From a bacterium (GTDB lineage: Archaea > Nanoarchaeota > Nanoarchaeia > Woesearchaeales > UBA10216), in assembly GCA_024206195.1 (NCBI GenBank), contig JAAGZO010000437.1:1-64000 (forward strand): a stretch of DNA of 64,000 bases, in the 5' to 3' direction. Made by a program: the position numbers and the translations under genes. Shown piece after piece: positions 42,001 through 49,678 of this stretch; the stretch's first letter is position 1, and each line of letters starts with the position of its first letter. The notes beneath the pieces are model-generated. The model did no database searches and was not told the DNA's origin. It saw nothing but the letters and a program-made list of their open reading frames with translations.

Positions 42001-42486
42001 ATGAAATCAATAGCTATTTCAGGCACACCTGGCACTGGAAAGACTGTTTTAGCTAGGGAGCTCTCACTTTTACTGGATTATACGTACCTTGATATAGGGG
42101 ACTTCATAAAAACACACAAATTAGCTGAAGATTTCGACAAAAACAGGGATTGCTATATAGTAAACCCTCAAAAAGTGAGTAATAGCCTTCTAAAGGCTCT
42201 AAAAAGCTCTAAAAAGCCCCTTATATTCGACTCTCATATGTCTCACTTCCTGCATTCTTCCTATATAGGGCTCTGTATAATCACTAAATGTGACCTTAAA
42301 ACCCTTAAAAAGCGCCTTGAAGCCCGTGGTTACTCTAAGGAGAAGGTCCGGGAGAATCTTGATGCAGAGATCTTTGATACATGTCTCACTGAAGCCCAAG
42401 AAGCAGGCCACAAAATTGCGGTTGTAGATACAACCAAAAAATCACCAAAAACATTAGCAAAAGAAATCAAAAAAACTTATTTCTAA
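42001..42486 (+). CDS. Fap7/AK6-type adenylate kinase
   Basis: A 161-residue P-loop kinase: ISGTPGTGKTVLARELS, then YLDIGDFIKTHKL, IFDSHMSH, and the lid-like RLEARGYSKEKVRENLDAEI. This fits the archaeal/eukaryal Fap7 (hCINAP/AK6) family, which has adenylate kinase activity and helps mature the small ribosomal subunit. Start at ATG 42001 with CTTTAAATA about 27 nt upstream (leaderless); TTG 41995 is rejected. Codons are rich in CTC/AGC/CTA compared with the genes further left. It ends 172 nt before the convergent repeat-containing gene. Confidence 0.85.
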   Translation: MKSIAISGTPGTGKTVLARELSLLLDYTYLDIGDFIKTHKLAEDFDKNRDCYIVNPQKVSNSLLKALKSSKKPLIFDSHMSHFLHSSYIGLCIITKCDLKTLKKRLEARGYSKEKVRENLDAEIFDTCLTEAQEAGHKIAVVDTTKKSPKTLAKEIKKTYF

Positions 42487-42501
42487 TTGTTTTTATTTTT
42501 T

Positions 42502-42512
42502 GTTAGGCACCA
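42502..42512 (+). repeat. GTTAGGCACCA element, copy 2 of 3
   Basis: Exact 11-mer also found at 44962-44972 and, reversed as TGGTGCCTAAC, at 41737-41747. This copy lies 16 nt after the adenylate kinase stop. All three copies are intergenic within 3.3 kb. Confidence 0.5.
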
Positions 42513-42575
42513 TTTTTCTTAATCAAAATTCTTCCGAAAAATTTACAAAAATTTCGTTAATTTTCCGGATTTTAA

Positions 42576-42652
42576 TGTCCCGTCCTTTATAAAGGGACAT
42601 GTCCCGACTTGTCCCGTAATTACGGGACATGTCCCAATGTCCCTAGGGACAT
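42576..42652. repeat. TGTCCC palindrome cluster in a convergent intergenic region
   Basis: Within 77 bp there are five TGTCCC and three GGGACA words. They form GGGACATGTCCC twice (42594-42605, 42624-42635), the perfect palindrome GTCCCGTAATTACGGGAC (42611-42628) and ATGTCCCTAGGGACAT (42637-42652). The two flanking genes converge here. A TTTATAAA core at 42586 could also act as a promoter. The same word is repeated inside the next gene. Confidence 0.8.
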
Positions 42653-42658
42653 GTAGAA

Positions 42659-43282
42659 TTATCTGCCAGAAATCTTAATTTTCTCTTCGCGATCAATAAA
42701 GAACCCTTTTTCCCTTGCACCAATGTGCTTATCTTTCACCTTAATTCCCTTTTTTCTTACTTCGCAAATTAAATTTCTTATGCTTTTCTCCGACTTAGAA
42801 AGGCGCATTGCAATCTCAGGATAACCTAAAGGCTTATCTGAATGGTAAAGCAGGTTTATTAGCTCAAGATTGCTTCCTTTAAATGAACTTTTATCAATGA
42901 TTTCAACAGCCTTTTGCTTTTTTTCGGTTTTTTCGACTCGGGACATGTCCCGTGATATGTCCCGACTTGTCCCGGGACGTGTCCCGACTTGTCCCGACCT
43001 TGTTTTTTGAGAAATTTTTTCAGTTTTCAAAGAAAAAACATCTCTTTTTAATTCCTTAATTTCTTGTTTTAACATCAAAATTGTTGCGCTATGTGAACCA
43101 AGTTCACGATTTAGTTGCTCATGTTTTTTATCATTCAAAAGATCCTTTTGTTTGAGATAATTAATCCAAGAAAACGAAGTGTGAACATCGCCCTTTACTT
43201 TCTCAAAAGCGTGTTTTAGCACCTTGTCCAGATCATGTAATCTGTCATTGTGTACTTTGACTGTTCTGAAGATTTTCCACAT
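42659..43282 (-). CDS. Coiled-coil + winged-helix protein with TGTCCC repeats in its gene
   Basis: A 207-residue protein, probably a DNA-binding regulator. Residues 1-90 are helical with coiled-coil character (NDRLHDLDKVLKHAFEKVK, ATILMLKQEIKELKRDVFSL). Residues 95-118 (SGQVGTRPGTSRDISRDMSR) are encoded by tandem TGTCCCG repeats and are probably disordered. Residues 130-205 look like a winged helix (NLELINLLYHSDKPLGYPEIAMRLSKSEKSIRNLICEVRKKGIKV). Repeat-rich DNA inside and just downstream of the gene suggests the protein may bind TGTCCC sites, but this is inference. The promoter is shared with the NFACT gene and the start is leaderless. Confidence 0.7.
   Translation of the reverse strand: MWKIFRTVKVHNDRLHDLDKVLKHAFEKVKGDVHTSFSWINYLKQKDLLNDKKHEQLNRELGSHSATILMLKQEIKELKRDVFSLKTEKISQKTRSGQVGTRPGTSRDISRDMSRVEKTEKKQKAVEIIDKSSFKGSNLELINLLYHSDKPLGYPEIAMRLSKSEKSIRNLICEVRKKGIKVKDKHIGAREKGFFIDREEKIKISGR
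42946..42996. repeat. Five TGTCCCG repeats inside the coiled-coil/winged-helix gene
   Basis: TGTCCCG occurs at 42946, 42958, 42968, 42980 and 42990, spaced 12, 10, 12 and 10 bp, that is a 22-bp period. The period is not a multiple of three, so the repeat is a DNA-level feature rather than a peptide repeat. It is the same word as in the cluster 300 bp downstream. CGGGACATGTCCCG (42939-42952) is a perfect palindrome. Confidence 0.8.
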
Positions 43283-43358
43283 TTGTGAGATTTCAATAGG
43301 GAAACTTATTTAAATAGTTTTTGTATATCTCCTTCTGCACTAGTAAAAGTGAGGCTTT
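43283..43358. promoter_or_regulatory. Divergent promoter of the coiled-coil/winged-helix gene and the NFACT gene
   Basis: TTATTTAAATAG (43304-43315) is nearly symmetric and can act as a TATA box both ways: about 27 nt before ATG 43282 on the minus strand, and predicting a start near 43338 for the plus-strand gene, which has GTGAGG shortly before its ATG at 43359. Confidence 0.55.
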
Positions 43359-44438
43359 ATGAAGGGATTAACAGCGCTAGAACTCTCGTTTATGCTCACC
43401 GAACTGAAGGCCCTACTAGGGGCTAAGATCGACAAGGCATATCAGGACAAGAGAACGGTTTTTCTACAGTTTCACGTCCCTAATACAGGCAAAAAAATAC
43501 TCAAAATAACACCTGATGCACTGCTTTTTACCGACGATAAAACCTCTTCATGTCCAAGCTTCTGCACTTCGCTTAGAAAGCACCTTGCTAATGCCCGCTT
43601 GCAGGACATAAAGCAGATAGGTTTTGAGCGCATTCTGGAGCTCATTTTATCGACGAAAGATGGCACTTTTAGACTTATCATAGAGCTCTTCAGTAAGGGC
43701 AACATTATCCTCTGCAATGATGATTACAAAATCATCGCTTTACTCGAGACACAGCACTGGAAAACCCGTGATCTCAGTCGAGGAAACACATTCAAGTTCC
43801 CAGAACCTAGGCCAGATTTCCTGAAGCTTTCAGAGGCTGAGCTGGCTTCAATCATCAAAAAATCAGATCGTCATTCAGCAGTCAAATCCGTTGCAATGGA
43901 CCTTGGCTTGGGTGGGGTCTACGCAGAAGAAGCATGCCTTTTATCGACGATAAACAAGGAAAAAAAGCCTTCAGAACTATCCTCAGCAGAGCTGAAAAAG
44001 CTATGCAGTGTTCTTATTTCATTTAAAAAGAAAAAGTACAGTCCAGTGCTTGTTTTAGATGGTGAAACAGGCATTGATGCAACACCTTTCAAGCTCTCTT
44101 TTTACGACGATAAAACCATCAAAAAAGCAGAATCTTTCAGCGCAGCATTGAGCGCTTTGCCAGATGAGATTCCAAAGGAAAACAAGAATGTGGCTGAGCT
44201 AAAGCGCATCGTAGCAGAGCAGGAATCAACCATCAAAGGGCTTGAGAAGTCTATCGAAGAGAACACAGCTAAAGCAGAGCTCATTTACGAGAACTATGCC
44301 CTTGTGAAGGAGATCATCGAAGAGCTCAATAAAGCCAGAAAAAAGCTTTCCTGGGATGAAATAAAGGCAAAGCTGAAGAATCACAAGCACATAAAGCAGA
44401 TAAACGAGAAAAACAGCATGGTTACAGTCGAGATCTAG
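43359..44438 (+). CDS. NFACT-family protein with only the N-terminal half
   Basis: A 359-residue protein matching NFACT-N of RqcH/Rqc2-type proteins: MKGLTALELSFMLTELKALLGAKIDKAYQ, CTSLRKHLANARLQDIKQIGFERILELIL, FSKGNIILCNDDYKII, LGLGGVYAEEAC. A coiled coil follows (about 270-330) and SWDEIKAKLKNH marks the end of the middle region. The NFACT-R domain that normally follows is absent; the gene stops at the boundary. The Asp-Arg of the tRNA-recruiting loop is Glu-Arg. RqcH adds Ala tails to stalled chains on large ribosomal subunits. A half protein may need a separately encoded NFACT-R partner, which is not in the window. Confidence 0.8.
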   Translation: MKGLTALELSFMLTELKALLGAKIDKAYQDKRTVFLQFHVPNTGKKILKITPDALLFTDDKTSSCPSFCTSLRKHLANARLQDIKQIGFERILELILSTKDGTFRLIIELFSKGNIILCNDDYKIIALLETQHWKTRDLSRGNTFKFPEPRPDFLKLSEAELASIIKKSDRHSAVKSVAMDLGLGGVYAEEACLLSTINKEKKPSELSSAELKKLCSVLISFKKKKYSPVLVLDGETGIDATPFKLSFYDDKTIKKAESFSAALSALPDEIPKENKNVAELKRIVAEQESTIKGLEKSIEENTAKAELIYENYALVKEIIEELNKARKKLSWDEIKAKLKNHKHIKQINEKNSMVTVEI

Positions 44439-44953
44439 TAGTAGAAATCCTTTGATGCTGCTACCTTCTTTTCTTCCTCTTTGTTACTCATTTTTCCAAA
44501 TATCTCTATGAAAACGTCCTTTTCAACCTTTATTCCTGCTGCGAGAAGTATCTCTGCCAGCCTGAAGCCCTCATCAGTCCCCTTTTCGTACTCAAGAAGC
44601 TTTTTGAGCGTTTCACTGCATAGAAAGCCCTCATTTAGCTCAAGAACAATCTCTTTTCCTTTGCTATCTCTCACTTTTTGCCCTTTTGTATCGACTGTAA
44701 AGCCTTCTAGCTCATGATTGAACAGCTCAAGTCTCACCAGATCCTCAACTATGCTCTCAAAGCTATTTTCCTTGATATAGCCTGATAAATCCGCCTTCAG
44801 AAATCCTGTCAAACCCTCATTTTTGCCCTTCTGGGGCCTAAAAACCTTTCCGAGGTACTTTCCGACCTTTTGTCGTGTTCCTCGCTCTGTCCACGTATTC
44901 TGGACCAAATATGCGTAATCCCTTCCTTTGATTCTCTTTACCCTTACAAACAT
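44435..44953 (-). CDS. Conserved archaeal-type unknown with transposase-like N-terminal strand motif
   Basis: A 172-residue protein. The start MFVRVKRIKGRDYAYLVQNTWTERGTRQKVGKYLGKVF resembles the beta-rich N-terminus of IS1634/IS4-like transposases, but no transposase catalytic part follows. The remainder is helical and acidic (ETLKKLLEYEKGTDEGFRLAEILLAAG). It may be a domesticated nucleic-acid-binding fragment. It converges on the NFACT gene with a 4-nt overlap. A TATA box at about 44977-44986 predicts a start at or near its ATG, and a GTTAGGCACCA element lies between them. Confidence 0.6.
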   Translation of the reverse strand: MFVRVKRIKGRDYAYLVQNTWTERGTRQKVGKYLGKVFRPQKGKNEGLTGFLKADLSGYIKENSFESIVEDLVRLELFNHELEGFTVDTKGQKVRDSKGKEIVLELNEGFLCSETLKKLLEYEKGTDEGFRLAEILLAAGIKVEKDVFIEIFGKMSNKEEEKKVAASKDFYY

Positions 44954-44961
44954 GTCAAAAA

Positions 44962-44972
44962 GTTAGGCACCA
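44962..44972 (+). repeat. GTTAGGCACCA element, copy 3 of 3
   Basis: Lies between the TATA box and the ATG of the 44953 gene, on its predicted start site; on that gene's strand it reads TGGTGCCTAAC. This is a position where a repressor or start-site element would act. Other copies at 41737-41747 (reverse orientation) and 42502-42512. Confidence 0.5.
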
Positions 44973-45095
44973 GATTATTTAAACTTTTCTAAAGTGAGAG
45001 TTCGTGAGTGGCAGCAATCCATCTAAAACCTCGTTTAAGCTCACAAATTAAAGAAAAAACAGTTTTATCGACGAGAAACTCTAAGAAAAATAAGT

Positions 45096-45212
45096 GATGA
45101 ACAGTGATCTAGGATTCCCTCGCAAAGCGAAGTACAGCCAAGAACGTGCGCCTGCTTAACTTCTGAGTTCGGAATGGGATCAGGTGGAACCAGGCGGCTA
45201 TGACCGTCCATC
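45096..45212 (-). rRNA. 5S ribosomal RNA
   Basis: The minus strand reads GATGGACGGTCATAGCC at the 5' end, then ATCCCATTCCGAACTC and GAAGTTAAGC, the conserved 5S loops. The termini GATGGACGGT and ACTGTTCATC pair over 10 bp (with G-U pairs) as helix I, which sets the ends to within a few bases and gives about 117 nt. No 16S, 23S or tRNA gene is adjacent. A TATA box lies 25-30 nt upstream, so it has its own promoter. Confidence 0.93.
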
Positions 45213-45233
45213 AAGAATCAGGAAACAACAGCC

Positions 45234-45246
45234 CCTTTATAAATTT
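45234..45246 (-). promoter_or_regulatory. TATA box of the 5S rRNA gene
   Basis: AAATTTATAAAGG on the minus strand is centred about 27 nt upstream of the mapped 5S 5' end at 45212, which supports the end assignment. Confidence 0.65.
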
Positions 45247-45252
45247 TGCTGA

Positions 45253-45561
45253 TTAAACAATGAGCTCGTCGAGCTTTTCGCATAATCCTGCGCTGCATTG
45301 TTGTCGGTTTTCCATGCGCTTTAACTCGTCAATAAGATCTCTTACAGAGTCTGTAGTATACTCCTTTTTTGGTTCATAGTATATATCTCTATCATTAACA
45401 CTTTCAACAGCCTCTCTAAACTCGCATATTCCGTTCTGAACTAGTATTGCATAACGGCTCTTCTCTGTAGTTTCAAGATTAAGTCTGGTAAGCAAAATAA
45501 CATCCTTTGGTCCTTCATCGTTTTCTAGGTGAACTACTGCTCGTGCATGATATTCTATCAT
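45253..45561 (-). CDS. Uncharacterised 102-residue protein downstream of the RHH fusion
   Basis: No family recognised. The first 60 residues alternate strands and charged turns (EYHARAVVHLENDEGPKDVILLTRLNLETTEKSRYAILVQNGICEF). The last 35 form a helix ending CSAGLCEKLDELIV. The ATG at 45561 overlaps the stop of the RHH-nucleotidyltransferase gene by 4 nt, so it is translated with it. The 5S promoter lies immediately downstream. A role with the fusion protein is possible. Confidence 0.55.
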   Translation of the reverse strand: MIEYHARAVVHLENDEGPKDVILLTRLNLETTEKSRYAILVQNGICEFREAVESVNDRDIYYEPKKEYTTDSVRDLIDELKRMENRQQCSAGLCEKLDELIV

Positions 45562-46352
45562 TGGTTCCTCGCATCCTTAATCGAATGTATGTGAACCTCT
45601 TTTTCAGAACTGATATGACCCTGTAATAATCCCAGCTGTGCAAGCCTTGGAAAGATGTCATACTCTAGGCTTTTCCCAGTGTAATTGAATATACTTGGTT
45701 CTGCTACAAAGATTGGGGAGAATACCAAGTATATATCTGTTTCCCTTGGCCTCTGCATAAATTCAAGAATTCTTGTGCCTTCAACCTTTACTGTTCCTTT
45801 TTCAGAGGGTTTTGCAGCAGTTGTAAGCACAAGCGAGGCAATTGCATTCTGCTTCAGATGATGATTCCATAACTCATCAAGGTTTATCTTATCAAAAAGA
45901 ATGTCACCGTAAACAACAAGGAAATTAGAACTAATCATTCCTTTAAGCAGTCTAAGCGATTCTGCTGTTCCATTTGATGTTTTTTCCTCAATATAATTTA
46001 CCTTAACATCATACGCTGCTCCTTCCTTTACAATGTCAAAGATTTTGGTCAGCACATTGTGTCTTGCAACAATAAAGACCTCTTTAAAGCCGTTTTTCCT
46101 AAGTTTTTTCAGGGCAATCTCAATGACTGTTGTTTTTTTCACAGGTGCTGTTATCCTGTAATCCTTGTCACTAACCTTCAAGCCCTTTTCTTCTCCGCCA
46201 AATAGAATAACTGCCTTTTTGTTTTCTCCTAAAGAATTCTTTGCCAGGTATTCAATTGCCTGAGACCTGTTTCTGATGTAAATATTGTCCACTATTGAAT
46301 CTATGTCTTTCAGCACATTATCGTCGATGGTTATGCTGATTTTCTTCTTCAT
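45558..46352 (-). CDS. Fusion of ribbon-helix-helix domain and sugar nucleotidyltransferase-like domain
   Basis: A 264-residue protein. Residues 1-45 (KKKISITIDDNVLKDIDSIVDNIYIRNRSQAIEYLAK) are a CopG/MetJ-type ribbon-helix-helix DNA-binding domain. Residues 45-260 are a GT-A nucleotidyltransferase fold: AVILFGGEEKGL in place of LAGGxGxRL, VIEIALKKLRKNGFKEVFIV, ESLRLLKGMISSNFLVVYGDILFD with the metal Asp, VEGTRILEFMQRPRETDIY. The G-x-R-L loop lacks the Arg, so catalysis may be lost and the domain may act as a nucleotide-sugar sensor. It is divergent from ugd with a repeated motif between. Start 46352 fits the TATA box; ATG 46361 also possible. Confidence 0.8.
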   Translation of the reverse strand: MKKKISITIDDNVLKDIDSIVDNIYIRNRSQAIEYLAKNSLGENKKAVILFGGEEKGLKVSDKDYRITAPVKKTTVIEIALKKLRKNGFKEVFIVARHNVLTKIFDIVKEGAAYDVKVNYIEEKTSNGTAESLRLLKGMISSNFLVVYGDILFDKINLDELWNHHLKQNAIASLVLTTAAKPSEKGTVKVEGTRILEFMQRPRETDIYLVFSPIFVAEPSIFNYTGKSLEYDIFPRLAQLGLLQGHISSEKEVHIHSIKDARNQ

Positions 46353-46370
46353 AACAGCCATATAACACCC

Positions 46371-46421
46371 TTAGGTATATATACTTATCGGATAAGGTAA
46401 GATAAAGGTAAGATATTTAAA
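46371..46421. promoter_or_regulatory. Divergent RHH-fusion / ugd promoter with candidate RHH operator
   Basis: Minus-strand TATA AGTATATATACC (46373-46384) and plus-strand TATA GATATTTAAAG (46412-46422) flank CTTATC-G-GATAAG (46384-46396) and two direct repeats AAGGTAAGAT (46394-46403, 46405-46414) 11 bp apart, one helical turn. Ribbon-helix-helix proteins typically bind such repeated short sites. Confidence 0.6.
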
Positions 46422-46462
46422 GAAGCAGCCTAATAAAAATGCAAAATAGTGAAGGTGATACA

Positions 46463-47758
46463 ATGAACATAACAATGGTTGGCACTGGCTACGTTGGACT
46501 GACAACAGGAACCTGCCTTTCAAATCTTGGAAATAACGTAATATGCGTGGATATAGATGAAGCAAAGATTGAGAATCTTAAGAAGGGAATTCTTCCTATT
46601 TATGAGCCTGGATTAAAAGAGCTTGTTGATTTGAACTCAAAATCAGGCAGATTAACTTTCACAACAGACCTTAAGAAGGGTATAGATCATGCAGAGGCAA
46701 TCTTTATTGCTGTAGGCACTCCAGATGACAATGGCAAAGCAAACATGAAATATGTTTATTCTGTTGCAGAGTCAATTGGCAAGAACATGAATGATTACAA
46801 GGTTGTTGTAATCAAGAGCACAGTCCCAGTAGGCACCTTTAAGGAAGTAAAGGATCTAATCAAAAAGAATCAAAAGGACCCTATTGAGTTTGACATGGTA
46901 TCAAATCCAGAGTTCTTGAGAGAGGGCGAAGCTGTAAATGACTTCATGATTCCTGACAGGGTTGTCATTGGAACAGAAAGCAAGAGAGCAGAAGGAATGA
47001 TGTTTTCAATATACCGGGCAATCGAGCGAACCGGAAGACCAATTCTATTTACTGACATTAAGAGTTCTGAAATGATTAAGTATGTCAGCAATGCAATGCT
47101 GGCAACAAGAATCTCGTTTATGAATGAGCTTTCACACCTCTGTGAAAAGGTCGGTGCTGACATTAAGCTTATTGCAAAGGGCATCGGCCTTGATGACAGG
47201 ATTGGCCCAAGATTCCTTCAGGCAGGTGTTGGTTATGGCGGCAGCTGCTTTCCAAAGGATGTAAAGGCATTAATCGATGTCATGAAGATCAATAACTGTC
47301 CAGCAGACATACTTGATGCAGTTGACAATGTAAACACAAAACAGAAGCGCTATATGGTTGACATTGTAACAAAAGCAATGGGTGATGTTAAGGGTAAGAA
47401 AATTGCATGTTTGGGTCTTGCATTCAAGCCAAAGACAGATGATATGCGTGAAGCGCCTTCAATTGTTATAATCAATGAGCTTCAGAAGCTTGGTGCAGAG
47501 ATAACAGCATATGATCCGATTGCACAGGAAGCATCAAAAGAGTTTTTCAATAATATTAAATATGAGGAGAATCCTTATGATGTTGTTAAAGACGCTGATG
47601 CAGTAATACTTGTTACAGAGTGGGACGAATTCCGTGATCTTGATTTCCAGAAAATAAAGGAAGCAATGAAGCAGCCTTTTTTCTTTGATGGAAGAAATGT
47701 TTATGAACCGTCTGAGATGACCCAGATAGGATTCAAATATTTTGGTGTAGGTAGATGA
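46463..47758 (+). CDS. ugd: UDP-glucose/UDP-sugar 6-dehydrogenase
   Basis: Oxidises a UDP-hexose to the UDP-uronate with two NAD. The 431-residue protein has the Rossmann start MNITMVGTGYVGLTTG, VKSTVPVGTF-like KSTVPVGTF, NPEFLREGEAV, the active-site Cys262 in YGGSCFPKDV and LGLAFKPKTDDMREAPS. Start chosen at ATG 46463, preceded by AAGGTG; an ATG at 46439 adds eight residues. UDP-glucose is the likely substrate because a UDP-glucuronate decarboxylase-like gene follows; UDP-GlcNAc cannot be excluded. First gene of a four-gene sugar operon. Confidence 0.92.
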   Translation: MNITMVGTGYVGLTTGTCLSNLGNNVICVDIDEAKIENLKKGILPIYEPGLKELVDLNSKSGRLTFTTDLKKGIDHAEAIFIAVGTPDDNGKANMKYVYSVAESIGKNMNDYKVVVIKSTVPVGTFKEVKDLIKKNQKDPIEFDMVSNPEFLREGEAVNDFMIPDRVVIGTESKRAEGMMFSIYRAIERTGRPILFTDIKSSEMIKYVSNAMLATRISFMNELSHLCEKVGADIKLIAKGIGLDDRIGPRFLQAGVGYGGSCFPKDVKALIDVMKINNCPADILDAVDNVNTKQKRYMVDIVTKAMGDVKGKKIACLGLAFKPKTDDMREAPSIVIINELQKLGAEITAYDPIAQEASKEFFNNIKYEENPYDVVKDADAVILVTEWDEFRDLDFQKIKEAMKQPFFFDGRNVYEPSEMTQIGFKYFGVGR

Positions 47759-48741
47759 AGGTAATAATTCCGCTTGCAGGAAAGGGAACAAGGCTAAGGC
47801 CGCACACACATTCAAAGCCAAAGCCATTGATCAAGGTAGCTGGAAAAGCAGTTTTAGGCCATATTCTGGATTCACTTAAAGAGCTGAAGCCAGAGGAAAT
47901 AGTCTTTATCACCGGTGATATGGATAACAAGATTAAGGATTATGTGGAAAAGAATTACGACTTCAAAACAGATTACATTAAACAGGATGATCTTATTGGT
48001 GACGGATTCGCTGTTAACCTTGCAAAGGAAAACGTGACAAGCGGTGATGTTCTAATTGTTTTTGTTGATACAATATTCAAAACAGACCTTTCAAAAATAA
48101 AGGACTTGAAAGGGGACGGTATCTGTTGGGTTAAGGAAACAGACACCCCAGAGCGCTTTGGCGTTGTTGTTCTTGAAAATGACTACATAACAAAGATTGT
48201 TGAAAAGCCAAAAGAGCCGGTTTCAAATCTTGCAGTTATTGGCCTGTACTATTTCAAGGACAGCAAGGTTTTGTTCGAAAGTCTCAATGAGATAATTGAA
48301 CAGAAACGCACATCTGCTGGAGGGGAATACCGCATAGCAGACGCACTTGCTTTGATGATTGAAAAAGGAAATAAATTCGAGGCATTGTCTGCAGATGTAT
48401 GGGCTGATTGTGGAAAACCAGAAACACTTTTAAGTACGAACCGTTATTTGCTTGAACACGGCCATAGTAATGACCCACATAACGGCCAATCAGTCTTTGT
48501 AAAGCCTGTTTTCATTGACAAAACAGCAAAGATTGAAAATTCAATCATTGGACCGTTTGTTTCAATCGGTGCTGGCTGTAAAATAACAAACTCAATAATA
48601 CTTGAGTCGATAATTGATGATAATTCGATAGTAGAAAATGCAGCTTTGCAGAATTCCCTTGTTGGGGAAGGAGCTGTAATCAAAGACACTTTTAGAAAGC
48701 TTAATGTAGGAGATAACTCAGAGCTTAATTTTGGAAAATGA
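47755..48741 (+). CDS. Sugar-1-phosphate nucleotidyltransferase with left-handed beta-helix tail
   Basis: A 328-residue protein. Residues 1-235 are a GT-A nucleotidyltransferase with [54 protein letters not shown] and [15 protein letters not shown]. Residues 250-328 carry hexapeptide repeats ([34 protein letters not shown]). This resembles glucose-1-phosphate thymidylyl/uridylyltransferases of archaea. It likely makes the UDP-glucose (or dTDP-sugar) for ugd. The ATG overlaps the ugd stop by 4 nt. Confidence 0.88.
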   Translation: MKVIIPLAGKGTRLRPHTHSKPKPLIKVAGKAVLGHILDSLKELKPEEIVFITGDMDNKIKDYVEKNYDFKTDYIKQDDLIGDGFAVNLAKENVTSGDVLIVFVDTIFKTDLSKIKDLKGDGICWVKETDTPERFGVVVLENDYITKIVEKPKEPVSNLAVIGLYYFKDSKVLFESLNEIIEQKRTSAGGEYRIADALALMIEKGNKFEALSADVWADCGKPETLLSTNRYLLEHGHSNDPHNGQSVFVKPVFIDKTAKIENSIIGPFVSIGAGCKITNSIILESIIDDNSIVENAALQNSLVGEGAVIKDTFRKLNVGDNSELNFGK

Positions 48742-49667
48742 GAGTACTAATAACTGGCGGAGCAGGTTTTATCGGTAGTCACCTCTGTGAATTCCTTCTT
48801 AAAAAAGATATGAAAGTTGTGTGCATGGACAATTTCGTCACAGGAAAGATGGAGAATGTTGCACATCTTCAGGACAATCCTGATTTTGAGTTCATAAAAC
48901 ACGATGTATCCAACTTTATTGAGCTTGATGGTGATCTTGATTTTATTATGCACCTTGCAAGCCCTGCATCACCAATTGATTATCTTAATCTTCCAATTCA
49001 GACATTGAAGGTCGGTTCTCTTGGAACACACAATGCTTTAGGATTGGCTTTGAAGAAAAAGGCCCGCTTTTTTCTTGCATCAACATCAGAGGTATATGGC
49101 GATCCCTTGGTTCATCCGCAGCCAGAGGACTACTGGGGCAATGTAAATCCAATTGGTCCTAGGGGTGTTTATGATGAGGCAAAAAGATTTTCAGAGGCAA
49201 TAACAATGGCTTATCATCGTGTCCATAAGGTTGACACGAGAATTGTAAGAATTTTCAATACATACGGTCCAAGGATGAGAAAAAATGATGGCCGTGTTAT
49301 ACCTGCTTTTATTGATCAGGCATTAAACAATAAACCTTTGACTGTATTTGGTGAAGGCCAGCAAACAAGATCCTTTTGCTATGTATCAGACCTTATTGAG
49401 GGCTTCTACAAGCTGCTCACATCAAAGGTAACTGTTCCTGTTAATATTGGTAATCCAAATGAAAAGACAATCTGGGAGATGGCAGAGAAGATTATTGCCA
49501 TGACAGAAAGTAAAAGCACAATAACAAAAAATCCTTTGCCGGTTGATGATCCGAAAACAAGGAAGCCTAACATAAAGCGGGCAAAATCTCTTCTAAAATG
49601 GGAGCCGAAGGTTGACCTTGATGAAGGATTAAGTAAAACAATTGAGTGGTTCAAGCAAAATGAATGA
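48738..49667 (+). CDS. UDP-glucuronate decarboxylase (UDP-xylose synthase)-like SDR
   Basis: A 309-residue extended [19 protein letters not shown] for NAD binding, [57 protein letters not shown] with the catalytic Tyr-x3-Lys, and [21 protein letters not shown] and [11 protein letters not shown] are hallmarks of UXS enzymes, which convert UDP-glucuronate to UDP-xylose with retained NAD. With ugd and the nucleotidyltransferase this gives a UDP-glucose to UDP-xylose route. It overlaps its upstream gene by 4 nt. Confidence 0.9.
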   Translation: MRVLITGGAGFIGSHLCEFLLKKDMKVVCMDNFVTGKMENVAHLQDNPDFEFIKHDVSNFIELDGDLDFIMHLASPASPIDYLNLPIQTLKVGSLGTHNALGLALKKKARFFLASTSEVYGDPLVHPQPEDYWGNVNPIGPRGVYDEAKRFSEAITMAYHRVHKVDTRIVRIFNTYGPRMRKNDGRVIPAFIDQALNNKPLTVFGEGQQTRSFCYVSDLIEGFYKLLTSKVTVPVNIGNPNEKTIWEMAEKIIAMTESKSTITKNPLPVDDPKTRKPNIKRAKSLLKWEPKVDLDEGLSKTIEWFKQNE

Positions 49668-49678
49668 GGTGTGGTTAG

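Noticed and set aside
42939..42996. CRISPR array at the TGTCCC repeats
   Set aside because: Repeats are only 7 bp with 3-5 bp between them and lie in a coding frame; no spacers of normal length and no cas genes are present.
44435..44953. Insertion sequence transposase fragment
   Set aside because: Only the first 35 residues recall IS1634-type transposases; no DDE region, terminal inverted repeats or target duplication were seen, so it is kept as an unknown gene.
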